From assembly GCF_000699445.3 (NCBI RefSeq), contig NC_067196.1, forward strand, positions 43,119,806 through 43,183,805: a stretch of DNA of 64,000 nucleotides, read 5' to 3'. Position 1 is the stretch's first letter; each line of letters opens with the position of its first letter. Shown piece after piece: positions 48,601 to 58,780 of this stretch. A program made the position numbers and the translations under genes. Below the pieces are notes generated by a model that saw nothing but the letters and a program-made list of their open reading frames with translations, was not told the origin of the DNA and ran no database searches. Source of the stretch: Schistosoma haematobium. Lineage: Eukaryota > Platyhelminthes > Trematoda > Strigeidida > Schistosomatidae.

Positions 48601-51600
48601 GCACAGTCATCGCCGATGTGCCACCTGGCGTCCTCCCTCTGCATCCCAAGCATGGACTCAGATTGATCACATCGCGATCAGCTACAGCTGGCGTGGTTGT
48701 GTACAAGATTGACGCTCCTTCTGGAGTACCCATCTGGACTCTGATCATACCTTGGTCTGCGCCAATCTTAACTTACTTTTCAGTGGCCAACGAAGGGACC
48801 GCCACCAAAGGATTGATGTCAACAAGTTGGTTGCAACTTCTGTTGGAAGTGAGTATCGAACCGAGCTAGGTTCAAGGCTAGCTACCATTCCACCAAAAAG
48901 TATAGAAGTATAGAGCATTGGTTGCAACTTCATGACGCCATAAAAATGGAGGATAAAGCCTCTTGCGGCTTCGCGAAACGTCCCGCTTATGAGCACTGAG
49001 TTTCTTCAGGCTACTTACAACTCATCGAAGCCCGTCGGTTTACTCCAAATGACCGTGAGTTTGACCACAAACGAAGGCTGTCACGTAATGAGATCGGGAA
49101 AAGCTTGCGTAAGGACCGAGAAGCCTGGTGGTCGGAGCGTGCTAATGAGCTGGAAGCAGCAGCTGCATCTGGTAACTACCGGAAGCTCTTCCAACTCATC
49201 CGAGTCACTGGCAGCAAGAAGTTTGCTGTGAGCGAAACAATCTGCGAGGATGATGGGATGCCAATCACTAACATTCATCGACGTCTTGGACGATGGGCAG
49301 AATTTTTCGAAGGGCACTTCAACTGGCCTGCTGCTCCGGCAACATCGGTCAGACTGTCCTACCCTCCATGGCCGGTGACGATTGATCTACCAAACGAGGT
49401 GGAAGTCCACAAGGAACTCCAAATCTTGAAGCACTACAAATCACTGGGCCCAAACGACTTACCTCTGGCTCTTTTTAAAGATGGTGGTGACTTCCTGGCT
49501 AAGGAACTGACTGTGTTGTTCACGAAGGGTTCACGTCGTTCCTGTAACAACTATCGGGGGATAAGTCTACTTCCAACTGAGTCCAAGCTATTGGCTTCCA
49601 TCATACTTCGTAGGTTGTTCAAAACCTGAGAAAGATTGACTCGCGAGGAGCAGGCTGGGTTTCTTTCTGGTCGAGGATGTATTGATCATATCTTCACCCT
49701 CCGTCAAATGTTAGAACACCATCACACTTATCACAGGCCAACAATCGTAATGTTCTTTGACATTAGAGCTGCTTTCGATTCGTTGGACAGGACTGTTCAC
49801 TGGGATTGTCTATTGAAGAAGGGTATCCCTGAGAAGTTTATTAACATCCTAAAGGCTCTATATACAAACATCTCAGGCAGAGTGAGGGCATACAACCACC
49901 TCTTTCCATTGTTCCATTCAAGCAGTGGGGTTAGACAGGGTTACCCAATCTCACCATTCCTCTTCAACTTTGCCATCGATGACATTCTGGAAACAGCTCT
50001 GATGGATGTAAGTAATGGCGGTGTCGATCAGTTGCCTGGAGAAAGGCTTCTCGACCTTGAGTATGCGGATGATATTATCTTACTGTGCGATACATAATGC
50101 CCAAGCTATGCAATCCGCACTTAATCAGTTGACAATCAGTATCCGTAGGTACGGTATGTGCTTTTCACCTTCGAACTGCAAAGTACTTCTACAAGACTGA
50201 CAGGATTCTAATCCTGTACTCACTCTGGATGGTGAGCAGATAGAAGTAGTCGAGAAGTTCGTGTATCTAGGTAGCTGCATAAGTGCTGGTGGTGGCGTGA
50301 GTGATGAGATCAATGCAAGTACAGTGAAAGCCAGAGTGGCTTATGCCAATCTGGACCATCTTTGATGTTAGTCTGGCTGTAAAAGGTCGGATCTACAACG
50401 CGTCGGTGAGAGCAGTTCCCCTCCACATTTGTGAAACGTGGCCTCTCCGAGTTGAGGATGTTAGACGACTCTCTGTGTTTGGTCATCGTTGTCTCCGAAG
50501 GATTGCTGACATCTAGTGACAACACCATATTAGTAATGCAGAGGTTCGTCATCGTGTGTTCGGGTGCAGAGACGATAATCCAATTGGTGTCACCATCTTG
50601 AAACACCGACGTCGGTGGCTTGGACATGTTCTACGAATGTCGTCACAGAGAATTCCACGTCGTGGATTATTTGCCGACGTCGGGACTGGTTGGAAAAAGC
50701 GGAGGTGGTCAGTGTATAACATGGTGTCGTGGTATGAAAGAAAACTGTACAGGGCTGGCTTTTGTCGGTCCGTCACGACTCCCTAGTTGGAGTCCTCGAG
50801 ATGGTGCAACACAAAGGCTCGAGACATCATCAGAAATGGCTCAGAATAGAAATCAATGGAGATCCTGCTGTAGATTTATTTCTTCATAAAGAAGAGAGTA
50901 ACTTCTTGAATTGGAAGAATTCTTTCTTGTATTTTTCCAACCTGTACTGCTTCTCCCATTATTATTATTATTATTTAGTGGCCCTATATCTGACTCCAAT
51001 TGGACTGTACGCTGATTGTCGTCGAAATACACATGTCGGCTATCCTCATATATTTCATCGACTTAAATCGCGCTGGTGAATAACGGAATTAAATAAGTCA
51101 AATACGAGAATGGAATATTGAATACTTGTATTTTGTACACTCACTGATGTGGACAGGAAATGAGAGGGATGGAGCTAGTAGAAGAGAGCGGAAATGGCGG
51201 GTGGTGGAGAAGGCGTGTGAGCCAACTCCATTTGACCAAGCGTTAATCAATATTTAGAGCCAGATAAAAATAAGTTACAGACATGTGATGAATGTGATAA
51301 GAAGTGTACACACATATACGCTCATATAAAAGTCAGAGTTGATAAGTGAATAATTAACAAAGTTCAAAGATGACTCAAGGAGAATGGATAAATTGGCCTA
51401 TCCAGAAGCTAGAATAAGTTATATGGGCTTAACATAGCAACCGACACTACAATTTAACTTCCATCCACTAGTTTCTATTTACTGTTCTTTTTTTATTATA
51501 CTCACTTTCCTTTCTCTTCACAACTTCATTTTTATTGTGTGTTGTATTAATATTTGATGGCTTCTTGTACAAATGTTTGTGCTCAAATAATAATTGTAGC

Positions 51601-54600
51601 TCGCAATTTACATGGAACATGAAATCATACTTTCCATAAATTTATGATTAAGAGTTAAGTATAAAATAATGATTATGCTAGCGAATATAACTACTCAAGT
51701 GACCTGGTAAATATATTTCTTGATGCTTGGAGTGACAGGTACTATATTCAAACCTCATCATAAAAACTAATATAATAGGACCCGCTACATATATCTGACA
51801 GGATGATGTACTGGTTTAGGCAGTTAACAAGTGTCTCTAACTTCTCAAAGCCTAGATGATGATTAAATTATGTTTATTAAGTTACCAGTTACATAAATAA
51901 TGTTAACGTAAAGAAAAATAACAGTACATGAAACGGTTTTGGCTTGATTGTGATTAAACAAAGGTTTCATATGTTTGTCATATTATGCACTAATTTCTTT
52001 TCTGTAGTTTTCAGCAAATGGATGGAATAATTTCGACACTAAATGCAAAAAGCAGCATAAGTGCTCGAATACCGACAGTTTTCTTTTATAAGTTAATCTT
52101 GACTATCGTTTCACAACTAAACATGATTTAGGGCACACTATTATGTATCTTTTAATAACAATATTTCGTTACAACAGTCATGCAAACAGAGCCCAAAACG
52201 AAAATGAAATTCAGAACACTTGGCAGTGAAAAGATTTTAACCAACGAACAAACTGTTGATTTTAGTAGTCTTAACTGTTATTGTATACAGTTATACACGG
52301 ACTTTAGAAATATGGTACATTATCTTTCAGAATTGAGTTTAAATATTAGCCATGAAATTAATATAAGTAGTGCTTGATTACTTATACTTCGATCAAAAAT
52401 GTAAACCCTTACTTTGTAATAGGGTTTTATAGGCAAACAATTTCGAAAACAAGAATAATTAAGTGAGGAAAAGTGTTTTCAATGACCATTGAAATTAATT
52501 TCTTTACTAAACTGTCTTTGTGCCCCAAATGCCCTGGTACGGCTGAGAGTGGGGAGAGTCCACTCTTCCTTTCGAAATGCTCTCACATGGCCACGCGTAT
52601 ATAGCCTCTGCCAGGGAAGTCCTACTCATTGCCTTCTCGTGGCGGGGGTGTTGTTTACGAAAATGAGAGGGACGAAAGGCGAATGTCCGGCGCTTTAACC
52701 GGGTTGGTAGACATGGAGAGTCCGCCCAGGGGAGTTGGAAAACCCTGATTTCAAACCAATGGTGCACATGGGCTCCAGTACCCTGAGGGAACAAATGGCG
52801 CTCTCCGATGACATTCTTAATAAATTTGAGGAAAATATTTCAAAAGAATTAGATCCTGATATCATATCATATATTATTTATTCTCATAATGCATTTGCTT
52901 CCTGTGGGAAACTTGATCAGTGCGAAGCACGAGTACTAAATGAACTCGATCTTGATTATAATTCTGATGATTTCATATTAACTGTTGCTTCTTCTTATCC
53001 TGAAGTCACTTCTAATGAATACCCCAGTCAGTGTGAGAAATATGTTTTAAATGAAGTCACACCATTCATAACTTAGGGATATGAAGATCCAACATTATTT
53101 CGTGGGGGAGGATAGTGTTGGAATATCTATGGTTCAAATTCTAGATATCAGTGGTTTCAATACAAAACCGACATGATGATTGTATACAATTCCAGGACCC
53201 AGCTGAATCCATTCCAATTTCGGCTGTTAATTTGAATATTAATGAGCATATTCTAGATCATACAGAGTCTACATCCAATACACGGTCAGACAGACACGAT
53301 TAATCTAAGGAGAAGAGATACAAATGATTGCAGAAATTAGGATTCTCATTTGAGCTGTGGGGGATGTGGTGTTTGTATGAACTAATGATTCCTTTGTACT
53401 TGTTGAATGCTTGATTTCGAATTCCAAATACAGTACATTCATTCGTGCTTATCTACTACATCTTGATCTAATTGCGTTATTTCTGGGATTCATAGTTTGT
53501 ACTATAGTTCAAATACTCCTAATTATCATAGTTAGTCAAATAATAATTGATTTTAAAAAAAATCTGACACAGCAATCAGTTTCACATGTCTTTTTCACAT
53601 GATGCTCAAATAGAAAGTGACTATTAGTTAAGAATGATACGATAATAATTAAAATACAAAATCCACTGTGCAGAATTATGATGTCAATTACTATAATGAT
53701 TAATTAAACAAAAGGAACAAGAACATCAACTTGGTTAATTCACTCATAAAACAATTTGTGTAAATTCCATCACTGTATTAAAAACAAAAAGGCAATAGCA
53801 CTATTATTACTATTACAAGTGAAAACTTGTTGAAATCTTGATAAGAAAGTAGACATATAGTACCTACTTTTTTGAGAAATAGACATTAATTCTTTACTCA
53901 TATATTTCGCTTTACAAATAACATCAGGAACACTACGACCAAGAGATTCTGCGATACGTTGCCATCTCCCAGGAACACCTCCAGGATATCGAATTACTGC
54001 ACGAACTAAATTGTCTCTATCCACTTCTGACCACTGAAAAATAAAGCAAAAGCATATTTATGGTAAACTAACCTTTAGTGATAAATATAATATTGAAAAC
54101 CATTGTTCTGTATCTTAAATTAAAATTATCTAAACATTCGACAAAGAAAATATACAAATAATGGTAGAATAGTAAGCAGAGAGTAATCAGACATAAAAAA
54201 ATCCTTATATCACAATGAATTCACAATCATTGTTAAAGTTACTCGAGTGAACGATTTAATCAAATATAGAGAAATTAAACTGGTTAAATGTAACCCTTGG
54301 TTGGAATTTTTGAGAATAGTTAGTTCCACAGAAAGACATTCTAAATACAATGGCTGGACATTAATTTACAGAAGAAAATGTTTTGCATAATCCATAACCT
54401 ACCGACATCGAGTATTATCAATCATGATAGACGGTCTTATGGTCATCGAGTTTATTATTTCAGAAAACAATTCTCCAACCAAACGATATGCTTCAATTTT
54501 CAGTTAGATCGCCTATTAAAATTCTTGAGAAAATTGCTCAACGTATTCAGTTAACTTCTATTAAGGTGGAGCAATTAGATTGCTAATCAACTATCTTCTG

Positions 54601-57600
54601 TTGGGCACCATTCACAAGTATCCACAAAAGTATATATTTAATTAAGTTGAACCAACAAGTGAGTTATGCTGAAGTCAAAATTACAGATGAAATGAAGTTC
54701 ACAGAAACATTAAAAGTAGGTTAGGTGAGATAATTATGCACGTACATAACTACACTCTCGCCATGATACGTGGTGCCAGTTAGAATTGTAGTAAGATAGT
54801 AGAAGCGTCATGGAGTTCAAATTAAGATAGCATGAATCCGTTATGTGTATAACTTTAGCTTTGAAGTATGTTGAAAAGTATAAGATTTTCGTCTGATGTT
54901 TATGAGAAATCAGTGGTTGAATACTTCAGGTGATATAGTTTATAATCACGAGTTGAATCCACTGGCTGATGATGCTAGTGAAAAATATATCTCTATTGAC
55001 TTCGCACATAACCTGTGGACTTTACAAGTTTGGGATCACGGTATATTAAAAGTCAAATTACAGATGACTTCCGGATACGTATATTTCAGGCATTATATGA
55101 ACAGACAAACCGAGAGTGAATAAGCATACGCGGTGTGGAGGAGCAATTACTAGCCAACTCGCAAATATGAGACATATTGTGTAACGAAAATAGACAACGT
55201 AACAAGTTAGGAGAGAGATACTCACAGTCGTACAAGGTCACAGAATACTTGGCCAGATAGGAATGGCACAGCTAATGGGTTACGTGGGGTACGGTATGAA
55301 GTGCCACAAACTTAATAAGGATCATATTAATGCCAATCTATTTCTAACGTCGAGATGTGCTAGGAGAATCATTATTCTAGTGATATTAATGCGACATGGT
55401 CCTATTGTATGTTTGCATTACTGTCGTCTTTATTTTCGCTTTGACTGTCACAAAATGTTGAAAATTAGTTAGGAAGACCACTTTTTGCCAAGTTGATTGT
55501 TTTTATTTACCAGTCCATAGTCCAATGTCTTTAGGAAGTTACAAGTCTATCCCAACAGAAATAGATATGGTATGAAATCTGAAATATTCAGTTTGCTGCT
55601 TATATAGTGATTACCAGGTATCATTCGGTGCCCATTGGTAATATTTTCTATAACTTCTGATTATGTTCATGCTTTCTCATACATCTGTATATCATGGTGT
55701 TTATTACATGAAACTAAGTGATACTTATTATCTAGTCTTTTTGTAACCCACGCAGTCCACGGAATACTAATGAAGATATAAAAATCCGATATCCTAATTA
55801 TTTACCACGAGGCTGGATTATATCGTTTTAGGGTACCAATCGGGTGCTATTTCACCCGTCATTTTAACAACCAAGTCTTGTTAATAGTGAGAAAATGTGA
55901 CGGTGATAAAACCTTTTATCAGTCTTGTTTTAGTACATCAATCATTATACTGTCAACTATTTATACCCAACCACTCGTGGAATGTTATTGAAATGAGCTT
56001 ACCCACTTGGGTAAAATAGAGATGCAACTGGAAACACGATTATCAATACAAGGACACTAAAAGTTGTGCGTTTAATACATCAACATATAACGAAATCATT
56101 TCTCGAAAATCGAAACTAGTTTCGTTAGGATGAAGCCGTTGAATGTACGCTATGCAGCTGCAAAATCGAAAACTTGAAATTATTGCTAAATGTTATAAAC
56201 GAAGTAAAGATAGACGTACTTCTCGATAAACAGGATCTTTTGCTTCACTTTTTGAATCTTCATCAGAACTCTCAGTCTCAATATTAGGAATGTCTGTAAG
56301 GACTGAATTCAAAGTTGATTGGCCAGACTCCTTTACAACTTCTCTAAGGATTGTTTGTTCGTGTACTAAGCGACGTTTGCGTTCTTGTTTATCAGCCTTA
56401 AGTTTTTCTTTTTTTTCTTGAAGAACTAAAATGTAGATAGATAAGACATAAACGAAGTATATAACTAGCTCTAGATAGATAAACACAAAACTGGGATCTT
56501 TTTCGGTTTAAGTTGATACACATTAAAATAACAAAAGGGAGTCAGGAGAATTAATATATTGGTTTTCTTGAGAAACATTATGCCATAGAAGCAATGGTTC
56601 AGTGGTCAAGGTGTTCGACTTTCAGCCACAGTTCTGGTTTTGAACCACGTCCCACCTATTTCGGTTTAGGTAACCGGGTAGTATCACTAGCTTTCAAGTG
56701 TGGCTCATTCCCAAGGACTCGTGAACGAGTTTATTTAATTCCTTAGAAATGATAGAAACGATGGTTTAGAGGTCAAAATACTCAACTTTTAGAAATGAGT
56801 TTAGTGATAAATCGTGACGAAAAATTTGTCGTTACATTTACCTAACATAAATATTTTCTTCAGTGGGTTTTAGTAAGCTATTCAGTCCTACTGAACTATT
56901 TAAAACTAACAAGTTGGACACTGGAATTAACAACGAACGGTATTATTAAGCTGTACGGCAAACGACGCGTTCAACTGACGAAATATGTTAGTTCTATAAA
57001 CTTCCAATTGGACACGAGATATGAAGGCACTAGTTAAGATACATTTATCATCATATCTTGCTACTTTTGCTCAACATTTACCAAGATGACTAAGAATGAT
57101 ATTTAGAAACCACAATTTAATTTCGCTCACTGTATAGAATCTTAGATGGAATATCCAACTAATGTGCCACGTTAATGCAATTAAACTTCCCAGTAAATCA
57201 CATGTTGAAGACCCATTTTTACAAAATTTACCCATAAGCAGATAAATAATTTGTAAGAGCCTACTTCGAACTTCTTCCCTGAGTTCACGACGTTCTTGTA
57301 ATTTCTCAGAAATCTTTCCGTTAATAAATTCAGTGAAAACAGGAATAAATGTGATGATAGCATATATCCATCTGACAATGGCGAACGGAAGCAAATCAAA
57401 CCATCCGGGAGCGGGAATCTTTTGAAGTTCGTCAGATATCTCTTGGTTTATTAGTTCCAACTTCCGATCACGAGCTTTGTGACGTTTTAAAGAAGTGCTA
57501 AGTTGATCTTCCTAAACAGTATGAATAGAAGTGAACTCTCATACCAAAGTAAGCCGCTTCTCAAAAACTGAGCCCCAAAGTGTAGCATAATGAATTATGG

Positions 57601-58075
57601 TAGCCATTCCAAAGAACAACCCAAACAGTTCGTAGTTAGACATTTTGCGGAGCTTCCTAAAGTAAAATACTGGGGTTCGCCAACTAGGCAAACCATTTAT
57701 CAGCACTTCATCATATCTAAAAGGAATAAGGGAATGTTCTCCGATATACTTACTTGGCACGTAATTCCGAATTCTTAAGGACTTCGTAAATACCTACAAG
57801 CCTTCGGAACTTCTGTTCTGCAGTAGGATCATCTGGATTCTTGTCTGGATGAAGTTTAGAAGATAACTTTCGGTAAGCACGTTTTATTTCAGAAATATCA
57901 GCAGTCTGCGCGTATATTGTAATTAAATAAAACTCAACTTTACATGAGAAACCCCCAGAAAGTCATAAAAATTTTCCTTGACTTCTTCAACTAAATCAAA
58001 CATTTGGAGTTCTCCAGAATCCCATGCGCTCACTTTTCCACACAATAAGGCGAGGAAGAAAATGTAGATTATCAT
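45613..58075 (-). CDS. DNAJC1: DNAJC1-like ER membrane J-domain protein with SANT domains
   Basis: Minus-strand exons: 58075-57944, 57905-57754, 57716-57545, 57511-57232, 56425-56220, 54033-53868, 47560-47342 and 45897-45680. All junctions have GT/AG ends and consistent phases (515 codons). Product: signal peptide 1-17, J domain with HPD at 63-65, the NGLPSWRTPVFYFR block, transmembrane helix about 125-146, charged linker, SANT 1 from Trp315 (RYPGGVPGRWQRIAESLGRS), basic patch 409-420, SANT 2 from Trp480. This matches animal DNAJC1 (human 554 residues): lumenal J domain recruiting BiP/Hsp70, SANT domains on the other side of the membrane. An in-frame TGA 12 bp before the ATG supports the start. 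The last exon is unresolved. A candidate at 45627-45613 adds only RFKE and would leave SANT 2 without its third helix. Confidence 0.93.
45898..47341 (-). other. DNAJC1 intron 7
   Basis: 1444 bp, GT at 47341 and AG at 45898-45899 on the minus strand. It contains a decayed LINE family A tail at about 46553-46640 and nothing else recognisable. Confidence 0.7.
46553..46640 (-). repeat. LINE family A 3' tail remnant
   Basis: GTCAGTCAGTCAAACGTA start and the ATCAGTTTAAGTTGCATTACG block resemble the LINE 3' end seen at 2680-2760 and 58574-58650, strongly diverged. Confidence 0.6.
49105..49629 (+). pseudogene. LINE family B, pre-RT linker and RT fingers
   Basis: 174 codons open. Linker helix region followed by the RT fingers with NNYRGISLLPTESKLLASII. 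The block expected between the KDGGDF and the SCNNYRG motifs is short compared with family A, so a deletion is likely. A stop (TGA, 49627-49629) separates it from the RT palm. Confidence 0.85.
49636..50097 (+). pseudogene. LINE family B, RT palm with intact YADD
   Basis: 153 codons. RT motifs A (FDIRAAFDSLDR), B (SSGVRQGYPISPFLFNF) and C (EYADDIILL) are all intact. It ends at a stop straight after LLCDT, caused by a frameshift. The rest of the RT continues in other frames. Confidence 0.87.
50959..50979 (+). repeat. (ATT)n microsatellite at LINE 3' flank
   Basis: Six or so ATT units just downstream of the LINE family B coding end, possibly its 3' tail. Confidence 0.6.
50980..52495. other. DNAJC1 intron 6, unannotated part
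   Basis: AT-rich intronic sequence with no recognised element. Confidence 0.4.
52500..52799 (+). repeat. Dispersed repeat R1, 3'-truncated copy in DNAJC1 intron
   Basis: Aligns with 44980-45260 from GCCCCAAATGCCCTGGTACG to the TCCAGTACCCTGAGGGA block, then stops where gypsy-like sequence starts. Confidence 0.8.
52800..53366 (+). mobile_element. Gypsy internal fragment next to an LTR
   Basis: The part from about 53095 matches the 3' internal end of the gypsy element at 19550-19830 (reverse complement), including the ATGGTTCAAATTCTAGATAT block and the PPT-like GTGGGGGATG before the LTR. The preceding open frame 52735-53076 is acidic and holds two copies of a QCExxVLNE motif. It is probably another part of the same element, but this is not shown. 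Confidence 0.75.
53367..53520 (+). repeat. LTR of the gypsy family (plus orientation)
   Basis: Starts TGGTGTTTG and follows the LTR sequence of 19387-19545 in reverse complement over its whole length, with many substitutions. Confidence 0.85.
54034..56219 (-). other. DNAJC1 intron 5
   Basis: 2186 bp with GT/AG ends. No mobile element or RNA gene was recognised. Open frames at 54896-55123 and 55263-55472 look like chance. Confidence 0.6.
56585..56725 (+). repeat. tRNA-like SINE fragment in DNAJC1 intron 4
   Basis: AATGGTTCAGTGGTCAAGG resembles a tRNA A-box and GGTTTTGAACC resembles a B-box. The following CCTATTTCGGTTTAGGTAAC block resembles the R1 repeat at 58495-58510. Probably a tRNA-derived SINE related to R1. 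It is not a tRNA gene, because the cloverleaf is incomplete. Confidence 0.6.
57906..57943 (-). other. DNAJC1 intron 1, 38 bp
   Basis: GTAAAG donor and CGCAG acceptor on the minus strand. The splice restores the J-domain sequence LGVSHTADISEIKRAY. The next two introns are equally small: 57717-57753 (37 bp) and 57512-57544 (33 bp). Confidence 0.9.
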
Positions 58076-58479
58076 CGTAGACACTCACGACCACTTATTA
58101 CCGTCAATAAGTCGACTTTTCGTCTGTAGGTACTGAATTGGTAGATGCTATATGAGTTTGATAGTGACAGCTGACTCAATTGGCGATATATTCTGGTAAA
58201 AAAACATGTACCAACAAACGGGTAAACATAGCGAATAGACGTATAATAAAGTGATCTATGTACAAGCTCAAATCCAACCCATTATTTGCAAATGAAAATA
58301 AGAATCAAATCGTTTAGACTTCAGCCGTGTCATATTCAGCCGTCAACAAGGTCTCACTTGGTTTCCAAGTGTGTGGTTATTACTGAGAGGGTGAAGGAAA
58401 AAAATATGTTTGGTGGTGATAACATACTCAACTGATTAAAGGAAACAAAGGACGATGGAGAATTAACTTGAATTGTTAC
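58076..58479. other. DNAJC1 upstream flank
   Basis: Presumed promoter region. No core element could be identified. Confidence 0.35.
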
Positions 58480-58576
58480 TAGGATACCTACTTCGGTCTG
58501 GGCACCTGGGCAGTACCACAGCCCACACATAAACCAAGTGACTTGTGTGGTGCATATGTATTCGGTGTCCCTTTGT
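58480..58576 (+). repeat. Dispersed repeat R1, left part of interrupted copy
   Basis: CCTACTTCGGTCTGGGCACC to CGGTGTCCCTTTGT, matching the end region of R1 (compare 6470-6550 in reverse). It continues at 62507-62550 after the LINE insertion. Confidence 0.8.
58564..58576 (+). repeat. Target-site duplication, left
   Basis: GGTGTCCCTTTGT, repeated exactly at 62507-62519 around the LINE. Confidence 0.92.
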
Positions 58577-58780
58577 CAGTCAGTCAGTCAGCTACAACGT
58601 AGAACCAGGCACATATGTGCATCGGTCCAGGTTGCCATACCGCATCAGCACAAGAAGTTGAACACCGGATTCCCAGCAGTGGTTAGGTCAAAGGTGGTAA
58701 TATATTAGAGAAAGATTGCATATAGAGATATAGTACAAGAAGAAAGAATTGGTTCGTAGAAGGAAAGATATGAAGTGATT

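Larger units (their letters stand above)
48140..50895 (+). mobile_element. RTE-like LINE family B, in DNAJC1 intron 6
   Basis: Plus-strand, so antisense to the host gene. Endonuclease part with GLAGVGVTLSARAE, LAGDLNA (followed by a stop) and DHIAISYSW; linker; RT 49105-49629 (LRKDREAWWSERANELEAA, NNYRGISLLPTESKLLASII) and 49636-50097 (GFLSGRGCIDHIFTLRQM, RAAFDSLDR, GVRQGYPISPFLFNFAI, EYADDIILL with YADD at 50062-50073); C-terminal RRRWLGHVLRMSSQR near 50600-50650. Interrupted by a few stops and frameshifts, with a deletion before SCNNYRG. 5' truncated. Better preserved than the family B copy at 9826-11700. Confidence 0.9.
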
